The position numbers and the translations under genes are program-made. A stretch of DNA of 64,000 bases from an uncultured Tenacibaculum sp. (lineage in GTDB: Bacteria; Bacteroidota; Bacteroidia; Flavobacteriales; Flavobacteriaceae), in NCBI GenBank assembly GCA_947498055.1, contig CANMJA010000016.1:1-64000 (forward strand). The letters are read 5' to 3'. Within the stretch, counting starts at the first letter, position 1, and every line of letters starts with the position of its first letter. Below, piece by piece: positions 9,923 through 19,789 of the stretch. The notes under the pieces are model-generated. The model was not told the DNA's origin. It saw only the letters and a list, made by a program, of their open reading frames with translations, and did not search any database.

Positions 9923-10018
9923 TTCTAAATCTGTTTTGTTTTTTGCAAAAATAAAATTTAAACTTAAAAAGTCAAGTTTTTTTGTAAAAATGTGTAATTA
10001 ATAAAAAAAAGAACTTAC

Positions 10019-10591
10019 TTAAAGCTTTTTAGGTATCCATTTTACCTCATTTGCTTGTAAATCTTTTGTCAACTTTCGTGCCAACACAAAAAGGTAGTCA
10101 GAAAGTCGGTTTAAATACATTAAAATATTTTCGTTTATGCTTTCCTCGTCATTTAAGGCAGCGCATAAGCGTTCAGCTCTTCTACATACGCAACGAGCTA
10201 CGTGACAAAATGACACAGCTGTGTGTCCGCCAGGTAGAATGAAATGACTCATTGCAGGTAGTAAAGAATTAAAACGATCCATTTCTTCTTCTAAATACTG
10301 TATATATTCAGAATCAATTTTTGGAATATTTAATCTTTCTTTCCCATTTTTTAGAGTTTCTTTTTCTTGAGGAGTAGCTAACATAGCTCCTAAAGTAAAT
10401 AACTCGTTCTGTATTTTTATTAAGCTCTCTTTAATTTGAGTATCTATTTCTTGATCTCTAATTAAACCTATGTATGAGTTTAATTCATCTACAGTTCCGT
10501 AACTTTCTATACGTAAATGATATTTAGGAACTCTTGTGCCTCCATAAAGAGCCGTTGTTCCTTTATCACCAGTTTTAGTATATATTTTCAT
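10019..10591 (-). CDS. Cob(I)yrinic acid a,c-diamide adenosyltransferase, PduO type
   Basis: This enzyme transfers the adenosyl group of ATP to cob(I)alamin, giving coenzyme B12. The N-terminal ATP-binding TKTGDKGTTALYGG, the VDELNSYIG segment, and the C-terminal FILPGG and CRRAER motifs of PduO-type adenosyltransferases are all present. The 190-residue length is standard. No cobalamin-dependent enzyme is encoded beside it, so it probably serves the cell as a whole. It is followed on the same strand by the DUF2795 gene after about 100 bp. Confidence 0.92.
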   Translation of the reverse strand: MKIYTKTGDKGTTALYGGTRVPKYHLRIESYGTVDELNSYIGLIRDQEIDTQIKESLIKIQNELFTLGAMLATPQEKETLKNGKERLNIPKIDSEYIQYLEEEMDRFNSLLPAMSHFILPGGHTAVSFCHVARCVCRRAERLCAALNDEESINENILMYLNRLSDYLFVLARKLTKDLQANEVKWIPKKL

Positions 10592-10715
10592 TTTAAATGG
10601 AATTAGATATTTGATCTAATTTATTTTGTTTAATTTAATCTTCCATTTTTGTATAATTAAAAAATAGAAGATTGTTTAGCTATAAATGTAATAACAATAA
10701 ATGATAATAATAAAA

Positions 10716-11114
10716 TTATTTAATTAATTTTTTTAATAAGAATTCGGGACAACGAATTGGCTTTTTGGAATCTTTGTTTATAAATGCTAAAACTGTATTT
10801 CCTATACAAACTAATTCGTTATGTTGGTTTTTAATTTCATAATCAAATTCAATTTTAACACTAGGTGTTTTTTTTAAGAAAGTAACGATAGTTAATTCGT
10901 CGTCATACAAAGCAGATTTCTTAAAATTAAAATTTAACGAAATAACAGGTAACATAATTCCAGTTTTTTCCATACTTTTGTAAGTGACCCCCAATGAACG
11001 TAACCATTCAGTACGACCAATTTCAAGGTATTGCGCATAGTTTCCGTGATACACGACCCCCATCTGGTCAGTTTCGGCATATCGAACTCTAATAGTAGAA
11101 TAATGTTTAAACAA
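10716..11114 (-). CDS. YbgC-type acyl-CoA thioesterase
   Basis: A single hot-dog domain protein of 132 residues in the 4-hydroxybenzoyl-CoA thioesterase/YbgC group, which hydrolyses acyl-CoA thioesters. The signature region includes Y12, catalytic D16, G19 and H23 (YAETDQMGVVYHGNY). The substrate cannot be read from the sequence. It lies just upstream of dnaA and is divergent from it, with 180 bp between the starts. Confidence 0.88.
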   Translation of the reverse strand: MFKHYSTIRVRYAETDQMGVVYHGNYAQYLEIGRTEWLRSLGVTYKSMEKTGIMLPVISLNFNFKKSALYDDELTIVTFLKKTPSVKIEFDYEIKNQHNELVCIGNTVLAFINKDSKKPIRCPEFLLKKLIK

Positions 11115-11196
11115 GATTTAGTTTTTTAAATTTGACTTAATCTTACGTAAAAAATAAATAATAATCAATACCGTTTTGGTTTTTTTTTACTGAATT

Positions 11197-11205
11197 TTAT
11201 TCACA
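11197..11205 (+). promoter_or_regulatory. Single DnaA-box-like site upstream of dnaA
   Basis: TTATTCACA matches the DnaA box consensus TTATNCACA and lies 90 bp upstream of the dnaA start. Only one good match is visible in the 180-bp divergent region, so it fits dnaA autoregulation better than a full origin. The surrounding sequence is very AT-rich. Confidence 0.4.
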
Positions 11206-11294
11206 TTTTTGTCCGTCCGTAGTAAAGGGTATTTAACGCTGTTTTTTTTATAAGATAACGATAAAAAAAACTATAATTTTTCTGAAAAACTTAA

Positions 11295-12719
11295 ATGAAT
11301 AAAAATGCTGAATTAGTATGGTTGAAATGTTTATCTTTTATAGAAGATAATATAAAACCTCAAGCTTACAAGACATGGTTTGAACCTATAAAGCCTGTGA
11401 AATTATCGGGTGAGGCATTAACGATTCAAGTGCCAAGTAAGTTTTTTTATGAGTGGTTAGAAGAACACTACATAAAGTTACTTAGGGTTGCTTTGGTTAG
11501 AGAATTAGGGGAACATGCTAAATTAATTTATGATGTTCGAATGGAGAACACCTATAGCAGTAATAGCCCACAAACGGTAAAAATACCTAGTTCAAACAGA
11601 AATCCATTAAAGCCACAAAAAGTAACTTTACCTTTAGAGTCTAAAAGAGAATTAAAAAATCCTTTTATTATTCCAGGGTTGCAAAAGGTGAAAATTGAAT
11701 CGCAATTAAATCCAAACTATAATTTTGATAATTTCATAGAAGGAGATTCGAATAGATTAGCAAGATCTGCGAGTATTGCAGTAGCTAATAAACCTGGAGG
11801 AACTTCTTTCAATCCATTGTTAATTTATGGAGGAGTAGGTTTAGGGAAAACGCATTTAGCACACGCCATAGGTGTAGATATAAAAGATAAATATCCAGAT
11901 AAAACAGTTTTATATATATCTTCTGAAAAATTTACCCAGCAGTTTATTGATTCTGTAAAATCGAATACAAGAAATGATTTTATTCATTTTTATCAAATGA
12001 TAGATGTATTAATTATTGATGATGTTCAATTTTTATCTGGTAAAGCAGGAACTCAAGATGTGTTTTTCCATATTTTTAATCATTTACATCAAAACGGAAA
12101 ACAAGTAATTTTAACATCAGATAAGGCTCCTGTAGATATGCAAGATATTGAACAGCGTTTATTATCTAGATTTAAATGGGGATTGTCTGCAGAATTGCAA
12201 AGCCCTGACTATGAAACTCGTATATCTATATTGCAGAATAAATTGTTTAGAGATGGTGTAGAAATGCCTGAAGATATTGTTGAGTATATTGCAAAAAATG
12301 TAAAAACAAATGTTCGTGAGTTAGAAGGAGTTGTAATATCTATGATAGCACAAGCTTCTTTTAATAGAAAAGAATTTACATTAGAATTAGCTAGACAAAT
12401 TGTTGATAAATTTGTAAAGAATACAAAGAAAGAAGTTTCTATAGATTATATTCAAAAAGTAGTATCTAAGTATTTTGATATGGATGTTGCTACACTTCAA
12501 TCTAAAACTAGAAAAAGACACGTTGTTCAGGCTCGTCAATTAGCTATGTATTTTGCAAAAAGAATGACTAAATCGTCTTTGGCTAGTATAGGAAGTCAAA
12601 TAGGACAAAGAGATCATGCAACCGTATTACATGCTTGTAAAACAGTAGATAATTTAACGGAGACAGATAAACAATTTAGAAAATATGTGGACGACTTAAC
12701 TAAAAAGTTGACATTCTAA
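11295..12719 (+). CDS. dnaA: Chromosomal replication initiator DnaA
   Basis: DnaA binds the origin and melts it for replication. Seen here are an N-terminal DnaB-interacting domain (AYKTWFEPIKPV), a variable linker to about residue 115, the AAA+ core with Walker A GGVGLGKTH (about 178) and Walker B VLIIDDVQF, and the C-terminal DNA-binding signature GQRDHATVLHA (about residue 440). The length of 474 is normal. It begins a plus-strand run with the phosphatase (10-bp gap) and the methyltransferase. The eight genes to its left that lie between 4.1 and 11.1 kb, or most of them, point the other way. Confidence 0.98.
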   Translation: MNKNAELVWLKCLSFIEDNIKPQAYKTWFEPIKPVKLSGEALTIQVPSKFFYEWLEEHYIKLLRVALVRELGEHAKLIYDVRMENTYSSNSPQTVKIPSSNRNPLKPQKVTLPLESKRELKNPFIIPGLQKVKIESQLNPNYNFDNFIEGDSNRLARSASIAVANKPGGTSFNPLLIYGGVGLGKTHLAHAIGVDIKDKYPDKTVLYISSEKFTQQFIDSVKSNTRNDFIHFYQMIDVLIIDDVQFLSGKAGTQDVFFHIFNHLHQNGKQVILTSDKAPVDMQDIEQRLLSRFKWGLSAELQSPDYETRISILQNKLFRDGVEMPEDIVEYIAKNVKTNVRELEGVVISMIAQASFNRKEFTLELARQIVDKFVKNTKKEVSIDYIQKVVSKYFDMDVATLQSKTRKRHVVQARQLAMYFAKRMTKSSLASIGSQIGQRDHATVLHACKTVDNLTETDKQFRKYVDDLTKKLTF

Positions 12720-12729
12720 AAATAATCTT

Positions 12730-13191
12730 ATGAAAATACTAATGGTTTGTTTGGGGAATATATGTCGTTCACCACTGGCCGAAGGTATTTTACAATCTAA
12801 AGTAAATTCGAAACATGTATTTGTTGATTCAGCAGGGACATCGGGTTTTCATGAAGGAGAATTACCAGACAATAGATCTATTGAAGTAGCTTTTAAAAAT
12901 AATATTGATATTAAACAGCAACGTTCAAGGAAATTTGTAGCGGAGGATTTTGAAAATTTTGATTTGATTTATACGATGGATGAAAGTAATTATAAAGACA
13001 TAATTAAACTTTCTGATAATGAAAACGACAAACAAAAAGTGAAAATGATTCTAAATGAATCTTATCCTAATCAAAATTTAAGTGTTCCTGATCCTTATTA
13101 TGGAGGTGATGATGGATTTAAAAATGTATTTCAAATGTTAAATGATGCCTGTGAGGTAATCGCTTCTAAAATTAATAACGATGCTAGGTAA
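12730..13191 (+). CDS. Low-molecular-weight protein tyrosine phosphatase
   Basis: This cytoplasmic phosphatase dephosphorylates protein tyrosine through a cysteine intermediate. The P-loop C7-x5-R13 with following serine (CLGNICRSP) is at the N-terminus, and the general acid loop VPDPYYGG is near residue 120. The 153-residue size is typical. It starts 10 bp after dnaA and overlaps the next gene by 11 bp, so the three are probably co-transcribed. A link to capsule regulation, known for some family members, is not supported by the local context. Confidence 0.93.
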   Translation: MKILMVCLGNICRSPLAEGILQSKVNSKHVFVDSAGTSGFHEGELPDNRSIEVAFKNNIDIKQQRSRKFVAEDFENFDLIYTMDESNYKDIIKLSDNENDKQKVKMILNESYPNQNLSVPDPYYGGDDGFKNVFQMLNDACEVIASKINNDAR

Positions 13192-13885
13192 GTTATATTT
13201 AATTCCTACTACTTTAGGAGATACTGAACCGTTAGAGGTGATGCCTATTTCAGTTAAAAAAGTAATTGAAAGGTTAGACTATTTTGTGGTTGAAAATGAA
13301 AAAACTGCAAGAAGGTATATTAAAAAAATAACACCTAACAAATCACAATCGTCATTAAATTTTATGACTATAGATAAATATTCGCATGAATTAGAAACAC
13401 GAAATTATTTAGATGTTTGTAAGGAAGGGATATCTGTAGGAATATTATCGGAAGCTGGTGTTCCTGGAGTTGCAGATCCTGGTGCGATGGTTGTTAAACA
13501 AGCCCATGAAAAAGGAATACAAGTTATTCCTTTAGTAGGACCATCTTCTATATTATTAGCAATGATGGCTTCTGGTATGAATGGACAAAATTTTGCTTTT
13601 AATGGTTATTTACCGATAGATAAATCGGAAAGAAAAAGAGCCTTAAAAGAGTTAGAAAGACTTTCTAGAGAAAAAGAGCAATCACAGATATTTATAGAAA
13701 CGCCATATCGTAATGGAAAAATGTTAGATCATTTAAGGTTAACTTTAAATCCAAATACTAGTTTATGTGTAGCTTGCGATATTTCATTACCCACTGAGTA
13801 TATAAGAACCTATACAATTTCTAAATGGAAATCTGAAAATCCTGATTTACATAAAAGGCCTGCTATATTTATTATACAAGCTTAG
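13181..13885 (+). CDS. RsmI-like SAM-dependent methyltransferase (tetrapyrrole methylase fold)
   Basis: A 234-residue protein of the RsmI/tetrapyrrole-methylase fold. It shows the N-terminal LYLIPTTLGD, the GILSEAGVPGVADPG motif and the PLVGPSSILLAMMASG SAM-binding segment. RsmI makes 2'-O-methylcytidine 1402 in 16S rRNA. Here the second motif reads VVENEKTARRYIKKI instead of the usual AEDTRTT-type sequence, so this is more likely the RsmI paralogue common in flavobacteria than RsmI itself. It overlaps the phosphatase gene by 11 bp. Confidence 0.85.
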   Translation: MLGKLYLIPTTLGDTEPLEVMPISVKKVIERLDYFVVENEKTARRYIKKITPNKSQSSLNFMTIDKYSHELETRNYLDVCKEGISVGILSEAGVPGVADPGAMVVKQAHEKGIQVIPLVGPSSILLAMMASGMNGQNFAFNGYLPIDKSERKRALKELERLSREKEQSQIFIETPYRNGKMLDHLRLTLNPNTSLCVACDISLPTEYIRTYTISKWKSENPDLHKRPAIFIIQA

Positions 13886-14243
13886 TGTTTTTCAGATGAT
13901 CAAAAAATAGAAATGAACGTATTAAAAATTGTTTTTTATAATTTTAAAACATTCAGTGTTTGATTTTAATTCTACAGCCAAGCAATTGTGTTTTCTTTAA
14001 TTTCAAATAACGTAGCGTAATTCCGATATTTGAATCCTATTCTTTATCCTTTTTCCTGATATTATTTACAATTGAATAGCAAAAACCAAATATACCTATG
14101 TTTGGAAAGGTTATATAAAAATTTTTGTCCAATTTTTATCAAGTATAAAATATATTTTTTGCACTTTTTTTAAACCTTTTCAGGTTTTTCATGTAGTATG
14201 AATATCTGAAGAATTTTTTAAAAACTTTCTTTTATTAACAAAT
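13886..14243. other. Gene-free region between convergent genes
   Basis: About 360 bp with only very short open frames on either strand. The DNA is AT-rich. I see no tRNA, direct repeat or recognisable pseudogene. No clear terminator for the dnaA operon is visible. Confidence 0.6.
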
Positions 14244-14272
14244 AAAAAAGGAAGCTTTTACACTTCCTTTTT
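14244..14272 (-). terminator. Terminator of the PLP enzyme gene
   Basis: AAAAAGGAAG and CTTCCTTTTT form a perfect 10-bp stem with an 8-nt loop, A-rich on one side and T-rich on the other, so it could act in both directions. It ends 2 bp before the stop of the minus-strand gene. Confidence 0.88.
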
Positions 14273-14274
14273 GT

Positions 14275-16113
14275 TTATATGTTTTTAACAAAATCTATAA
14301 ATATTTTTTTATGAAGTTCAAGATCTAGGTTAGGAGAGAGAGAGGCACGAACAATATAATCCTTATCTCCTTCTTTAGTGGTTCCTTGTGTAGAAGTAGC
14401 AGGTACCGTCCAATAACAACCTTTCAATTGTCCGTAACTTACACAGAACTTACTTTCATTAGGAATTTCAGAAATCATCAAATGAATTAACTTTAAATTT
14501 AAGGCTCTTTTATAGCTTTCTTTTTCTTCATCAGTATTTCCTTTAGTAGGAAGATCTAATGAAAATACAGAAGGAGTGAAGCCTTGTTGTGCTAATTCTT
14601 CAGAAACAAAATTTATTTTTGCTTCAGGTAAAGTATCCTGAATAAAATTTACAAATTCACGTGTGTTTTTATAAGCATCATGAATTCTATTATTCATAGA
14701 AGGTAATTGTTTTGCTAAAATTTTATATTGAAGATTTGTAGCCTCGTTATCACAAATATTTAAATGCAATTCTATTTTATTCATTAATTCTTTTGTTATA
14801 GCATTTCCAACACAATAACCAGCAGTACATAAACCACCACTTGGAAATTTAGATCCACTAGCAAAAGAAATCGTTTTAACAGTAGATAATATTTCTCCTT
14901 CTCCTAGAAAGTGTACATTAGGACAAAAAGTTTGATCTAAAATAAAAACAGGATCTATAGCTGTATTTCCTTTTTCGGTAGTACGTTTTTTACTTAATAC
15001 TTTCTCTAATTTTATAAGATCAGGAACTTCAACTCTAGGATTTGTAGGAATTTCGGCTATGATAAAAGGAACAGCATCATTTAAAGCTGTTTTAGATAAA
15101 ACAAGATCTATACTTTTTACCATATCATTACCACCATCTACTGGTAAATCTATAATTTCAACATTATTAATACAAGCAGCTACACGTCTTGCTTGATCGT
15201 TAGTTCCACCATAACAATTCGGGGGAACTACAATTTTAATAGCTTTTCCTTTATGTTTTTCTAAAGCATGATTAACCAATCCCATTAAAATAGCATATTG
15301 AATAGATAATCCACTAGAAGCTACTAATGGTTTTGTTTGTACGCCAGTTACTTCTTTAATTGTTTTTAAAACCAGTGCTTTGTCTATTTCTAAATTATTT
15401 TTTTCATTTTCAGAGAAAGATTTATTTACTAGTATGTTTAAAGCAGAAAAACAATTTGCTGGAGTCATAGCTATAGTTTCTCTTCTTCGAACATGTTGAA
15501 TTTCTGAAACATAGCTTTCGTTCTGTTCGCCATTTACAAATAAAACACTACCAAATTCTTCATGAATATTGATTAAAAAATCGGCATTAGAACTGGTATT
15601 AAAATTATAAATATCATTTTGTTGTGAAATATAAACGGTACTACCATCAAATTCAGAAACAGTAGATGTTTCCTCTGTATTTTTTATATCAAATTTATAC
15701 CCATAAACATTTCGTAATATTTCTACATCTAATAGCTCAGATAATTTACCAGTATAAAGAATTTGTGTATTCTTATTTTCTAATAAATTTTTTCTTAAAA
15801 CAGCCAAAACAGCAATTGTCTTGGATGAAAAACTTATTATATTCTCAGATTTTGTAGCATTTAAATGAGCAATTGTCCATTCTAAAATACATGATAAAGG
15901 ATGACCTAGTCGAATATAATCAAAAGCTGTAGGTAATTCATTAAGTGTATCTAGATTAGAATTATCATTATGAAATAAAACTTCAAATTGATTTAAAAAA
16001 TCTGTTTTAGCTAATTCTTCTTTATAAATATCTAGTCGATGTGTTGTTAATTTAATCCAGTCTTTAGGAGTATTTTCTAATACTGCTTTAATATAATTTA
16101 GCACTTTATTCAT
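14275..16113 (-). CDS. Cys/Met metabolism PLP-dependent enzyme family protein, long N-terminal extension
   Basis: The C-terminal two thirds resemble the cystathionine gamma-synthase/beta-lyase fold. There is an ASSGLSIQYAI segment near residue 270, an ILDQTFCPN Walker-like aspartate region, and SFASGSKFPSGG, where the lysine is the expected PLP Schiff base. About 220 residues precede this and have no motif I recognise. They appear to be a degenerate helical/β domain. The total of about 612 residues is well above the roughly 390 of a normal family member. I chose ATG 16113 (MNKVLNYIKAVL); ATGs at 16119 and 16146 are possible. The reaction is unknown. Confidence 0.7.
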   Translation of the reverse strand: MNKVLNYIKAVLENTPKDWIKLTTHRLDIYKEELAKTDFLNQFEVLFHNDNSNLDTLNELPTAFDYIRLGHPLSCILEWTIAHLNATKSENIISFSSKTIAVLAVLRKNLLENKNTQILYTGKLSELLDVEILRNVYGYKFDIKNTEETSTVSEFDGSTVYISQQNDIYNFNTSSNADFLINIHEEFGSVLFVNGEQNESYVSEIQHVRRRETIAMTPANCFSALNILVNKSFSENEKNNLEIDKALVLKTIKEVTGVQTKPLVASSGLSIQYAILMGLVNHALEKHKGKAIKIVVPPNCYGGTNDQARRVAACINNVEIIDLPVDGGNDMVKSIDLVLSKTALNDAVPFIIAEIPTNPRVEVPDLIKLEKVLSKKRTTEKGNTAIDPVFILDQTFCPNVHFLGEGEILSTVKTISFASGSKFPSGGLCTAGYCVGNAITKELMNKIELHLNICDNEATNLQYKILAKQLPSMNNRIHDAYKNTREFVNFIQDTLPEAKINFVSEELAQQGFTPSVFSLDLPTKGNTDEEKESYKRALNLKLIHLMISEIPNESKFCVSYGQLKGCYWTVPATSTQGTTKEGDKDYIVRASLSPNLDLELHKKIFIDFVKNI

Positions 16114-16146
16114 TTGCATAAGATTCACCTTTAAAAAGGTTAGCAA

Positions 16147-16583
16147 GTTACGCCAATTAAAGCTATTTTAAAAGAAGTAAAAAACGTTTTGTAGTAAGAA
16201 GTTAATTGCAATTTGTATAGTAAGTTATTGTTTTTTTAATTATAGTGGTCAATATTAATCTCATGCAATTGGTTTTAAATATTTGAAAAAGAAGCATGTT
16301 CTAATTTGTTATCATTTATATTTTCAGCATTACTATTTGATATAATAACATAAAAAGTAACAAGTGGTTTTTGTACTTTAAAAAGTATTGCTTAAAACAA
16401 AATGTTATTATTACTTTTTGTTATAAAGTTTTAATTTAGTTGGCATAACTATTGAAACTTATATATGAAATGGAGTTTTAGTAATTGTTATTTATTTGAA
16501 ATACAGTATTTTACTTTGTTTTTTTTGAGGTGATAAAAAAGATTATAATATTTTAATGTCATAATGACAGATAAAAAAAGAAT
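16147..16583. other. Long regulatory region upstream of lon
   Basis: About 440 bp without a credible gene. It holds a sigma-54-like site at 16440-16456, and TTACTTTG at 16511-16518 is one base off the TAnnTTTG box. The length and the divergent arrangement with the PLP enzyme suggest that both promoters are here. Confidence 0.5.
16440..16456 (+). promoter_or_regulatory. Sigma-54-like promoter upstream of lon
   Basis: TTGGCATAACTATTGAA resembles the -24/-12 consensus TTGGCAC-N5-TTGCA. The GG pair is followed after exactly 10 nt by GA instead of the near-invariant GC, so the match is imperfect. It lies 127 bp upstream of lon, and no sigma-54 activator gene is in the window. Confidence 0.28.
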
Positions 16584-19040
16584 ATGAGCAAATCGAAAAT
16601 AATACATTTAGACAATTTGTCTCTTCATGATATGTTGAATGAAGATTCTGAGTTAATACCATTATTAACTCCTGAAGACGAGGAGATTATTAATAAAGAA
16701 GAAATTCCAAGCGAGTTACCAATATTACCGCTTAAAAATACGGTTCTTTTTCCTGGAGTTGTAATTCCTATTACAGCAGGTAGAGATAAATCTATACAAT
16801 TAATAAAAGATGCTAATAAAGGAAATAAAACTATAGGTGTTGTTGCACAAAGAAATAGTGAAGTAGAAGACCCTACATTTGAAGATATATATCATACAGG
16901 GGTAGTTGCACAAATACTACGCGTTTTAAAAATGCCAGATGGTAATACAACGGTCATTATTCAAGGAAAAAAGCGTTTTGAAATAGATGAAGTAACACAA
17001 ATAGAGCCTTATTTAAAGGCAAATGTAAGTGAAGCGAAAGAAGAAAGAGAAATAGATGATGAAAAAGAGTTTAGAGCTATTATAGATTCTATTAAAGAGC
17101 TTGCTTTAGAGGTAATAAAAGAGAACCCAATGTTACCGTCTGAAGCTTCTTTTGCTATTAAAAATATCCAATCAAATTCATTTTTAGTAAACTTTATTTC
17201 CTCAAATATGGATTTAAGTGTTTCTAAAAAGCAAGTATTACTAGAAAAGGATAATTTAAAAGAAAGAGCGTTATTAACGCTTAAAAATTTAGATAAAGAA
17301 CTTCAAAAATTACAATTACGTAATGATATTCAATCTAAAACAAGATCTGATTTAGATAAACAACAAAGAGAATATTATTTAAATCAACAGCTTAAAACTA
17401 TTCAAGACGAATTAGGTGGTGTTTCGCATGATCAAGAGTTAGATGAAATGCGTGCTAAAGCTAAAACTAAAAAATGGAATAAAGAAGTTGCTAAAAACTT
17501 TGAGAAAGAGTTAGCTCGTTTAAAACGTATGAATCCACAAATGGCTGAATACGGAGTGCAACGTAATTACTTAGAGTTAATGTTAGAGTTACCTTGGGGA
17601 GAATTTTCAAAAGATAAATTCGATTTAAAAAAGGGACAAAAAATATTAGATCGTGATCATTTTGGTTTAGAGAAAGTAAAAGAACGTATTATTGAACATT
17701 TAGCTGTTTTAAAGCTTAGAGGGGATATGAAATCACCAATTATTTGTTTGTATGGACCTCCAGGCGTTGGGAAAACGTCTTTAGGAAAATCTGTAGCAGA
17801 AGCTTTAGGAAGAAAATATGTTCGCATGTCTTTAGGTGGATTGCGTGATGAGGCAGAGATAAGAGGGCATCGTAAAACCTATATTGGTGCAATGCCAGGA
17901 AGGTTAATTCAAAATATAAAAAAAGCTGGAACGTCTAATCCTGTTTTTGTATTAGATGAGATAGATAAATTAGGACAGAGTCATCAAGGTGACCCTTCTT
18001 CTGCAATGTTAGAGGTTTTAGATCCTGAACAAAATACAGAGTTTTATGATAATTATTTAGAGGTTGGTTACGATTTATCTAAAGTATTGTTTATTGCTAC
18101 AGCTAATAATATAAATCAAATTCCATGGGCATTACGTGACCGTATGGAAATTATAAATGTTACTGGATATACGATTGAAGAGAAAATAGAAATTGCTAAA
18201 AAATATTTACTACCAAAACAATTAGAAGAACACGGATTAAAAGAAAAACATTTAAAATTAGGTAAGTCTCAAATAGAAAAAGTAGTTGAGGGGTATACCA
18301 GAGAATCTGGAGTTAGAGGTTTGGAAAAACAAATTGCCAAAGTGGTAAGGTATGCTGCAAAATCTATAGCAATGGAGGAAGAGTATAACGTAACTCTTAC
18401 GAATGAAGATATTGAAGATATTTTAGGTCCTGCTCGTTTAGAACGTGATAAGTATGAAAATAACGATACTGCAGGTGTAGTAACAGGTTTAGCTTGGACA
18501 AGTGTAGGAGGTGATATTTTATTTATAGAATCTATTTTATCTAAAGGAAAAGGAAACTTATCTATTACAGGTAATTTAGGAAAGGTGATGAAAGAATCTT
18601 CTACTATAGCAATGAAGTATATAAAATCTAATGCAGAAGACTTTGGGATAAATCCTGAGGTTTTAGATAATTATGATGTACATATACATGTGCCGGAAGG
18701 AGCTACTCCAAAAGATGGACCTAGTGCTGGTATAACCATGTTAACTTCTTTAGTTTCTGTTTTTACACAACGTAAAGTAAAGAATAAATTAGCAATGACT
18801 GGTGAAATTACACTTAGAGGAAAAGTGTTACCAGTAGGAGGGATTAAAGAGAAAATATTAGCAGCAAAAAGAGCTAATATTAAAGAAATTATACTTTGTG
18901 CAGATAATAAAAAAGATATTGATGAAATTAAGAAAAGTTACTTAAAAGGAATGAAATTTCATTATGTAACTGAAATGAGTGAAGTAGTAGATGTTGCATT
19001 AACAAAACAGAAAGTGAAAAATGCTAAGAAATTAGTATAA
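16584..19040 (+). CDS. lon: ATP-dependent protease Lon
   Basis: Lon unfolds and degrades damaged and regulatory proteins in the cytoplasm. An N-terminal substrate-binding LON domain starts at about residue 45 ([14 protein letters not shown]). A central coiled coil is followed by the AAA+ module with Walker [10 protein letters not shown] (about 391) and Walker [10 protein letters not shown]. The C-terminal protease domain has catalytic serine in [10 protein letters not shown] (about 714) and catalytic lysine in [13 protein letters not shown] (about 755). The length of 818 is normal for LonA. It is transcribed alone, with a strong terminator. Confidence 0.98.
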   Translation: MSKSKIIHLDNLSLHDMLNEDSELIPLLTPEDEEIINKEEIPSELPILPLKNTVLFPGVVIPITAGRDKSIQLIKDANKGNKTIGVVAQRNSEVEDPTFEDIYHTGVVAQILRVLKMPDGNTTVIIQGKKRFEIDEVTQIEPYLKANVSEAKEEREIDDEKEFRAIIDSIKELALEVIKENPMLPSEASFAIKNIQSNSFLVNFISSNMDLSVSKKQVLLEKDNLKERALLTLKNLDKELQKLQLRNDIQSKTRSDLDKQQREYYLNQQLKTIQDELGGVSHDQELDEMRAKAKTKKWNKEVAKNFEKELARLKRMNPQMAEYGVQRNYLELMLELPWGEFSKDKFDLKKGQKILDRDHFGLEKVKERIIEHLAVLKLRGDMKSPIICLYGPPGVGKTSLGKSVAEALGRKYVRMSLGGLRDEAEIRGHRKTYIGAMPGRLIQNIKKAGTSNPVFVLDEIDKLGQSHQGDPSSAMLEVLDPEQNTEFYDNYLEVGYDLSKVLFIATANNINQIPWALRDRMEIINVTGYTIEEKIEIAKKYLLPKQLEEHGLKEKHLKLGKSQIEKVVEGYTRESGVRGLEKQIAKVVRYAAKSIAMEEEYNVTLTNEDIEDILGPARLERDKYENNDTAGVVTGLAWTSVGGDILFIESILSKGKGNLSITGNLGKVMKESSTIAMKYIKSNAEDFGINPEVLDNYDVHIHVPEGATPKDGPSAGITMLTSLVSVFTQRKVKNKLAMTGEITLRGKVLPVGGIKEKILAAKRANIKEIILCADNKKDIDEIKKSYLKGMKFHYVTEMSEVVDVALTKQKVKNAKKLV

Positions 19041-19050
19041 ATAATAAGCA

Positions 19051-19079
19051 AAAAACTCCCAATTTTATTGGGAGTTTTT
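19051..19079 (+). terminator. Bidirectional terminator after lon
   Basis: AAAAACTCCCAAT and ATTGGGAGTTTTT make a perfect 13-bp stem with loop TTT. The outer A and T runs allow it to end both lon and the convergent gene starting at 19642. Confidence 0.95.
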
Positions 19080-19102
19080 GTTTATTATAAAAAATGAAAC
19101 TA

Positions 19103-19642
19103 TTAATCTTTAGCAGAAAGTAGTCCTTTATTATTATTAGTGCTGTGAAAAGAGTTTGCAATCACATTTAGTTTAGCTTCTGTTAATTTCGAGGTGTTTC
19201 TTAATATTTCTACAAAATCATCTACACTTTCTTTGGTTGTAGGATATCCAATATTTTTATTATCTCTTAGAGAAGTTCCTACATAATTTCCAGAATCGTC
19301 TAGAATACACCAAAAAGGGAATTTCATTTCATTACAATTATTTTCTCCTATCGATTTGGCAGGGTTAGAACAATTAAAGTAATCGGATGTTTCTTCTTCC
19401 GGTATTACAATATTAACAACAATGTAATTAGAGTTAAATAATGGTTTAAAATCATCATTATTCATTTGCTTTTTCATTTTTTCGCTAAGTTCGCTAGAAG
19501 CAGATAAATAATTTATAAAAACATGTTTGTTTTCTTTTTTAGCTTTTACTAGAGCTTTATTTATTACCTCAGTGTCGCTCTCTTGAGCATAAGAAAAATG
19601 GAAAGCAATAAAAGTTAAGAGTAAATATATAGATTTACGCAT
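19103..19642 (-). CDS. Secreted thioredoxin-like protein lacking the CxxC pair
   Basis: A 179-residue protein with a cleavable signal peptide (MRKSIYLLLTFIAFHFSYAQ). The body resembles the thioredoxin-fold DUF255/thioredoxin_7 group, with an N-terminal helix, a KHVFINYLSAS strand, and a FPFWCILDDSGNYVG segment where thioredoxins have the cis-proline strand. The position of the CxxC motif reads SASS, so a redox-active pair is missing. Three cysteines remain near residues 95, 107 and 117. It is convergent with lon. It may bind substrates rather than carry out redox chemistry; the function is unknown. Confidence 0.7.
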   Translation of the reverse strand: MRKSIYLLLTFIAFHFSYAQESDTEVINKALVKAKKENKHVFINYLSASSELSEKMKKQMNNDDFKPLFNSNYIVVNIVIPEEETSDYFNCSNPAKSIGENNCNEMKFPFWCILDDSGNYVGTSLRDNKNIGYPTTKESVDDFVEILRNTSKLTEAKLNVIANSFHSTNNNKGLLSAKD

Positions 19643-19789
19643 ATTGATTGGGGATGTTAAAATTACTTGTACTAAAGTACTTGAAATTTTGTTAAAATAA
19701 GAGTTAGTTCGTCTATATTTAATTGCATTTGAACGTAAGAAATCTTCAAAAGACTACCATAGTATGGAATTAGGAAAGGAGATAAAGTA

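Noticed and set aside
13886..14274. A GAATCC motif near 14031 as a tRNA T-loop
   Set aside because: There is no acceptor or anticodon stem and no G-TTC context around it.
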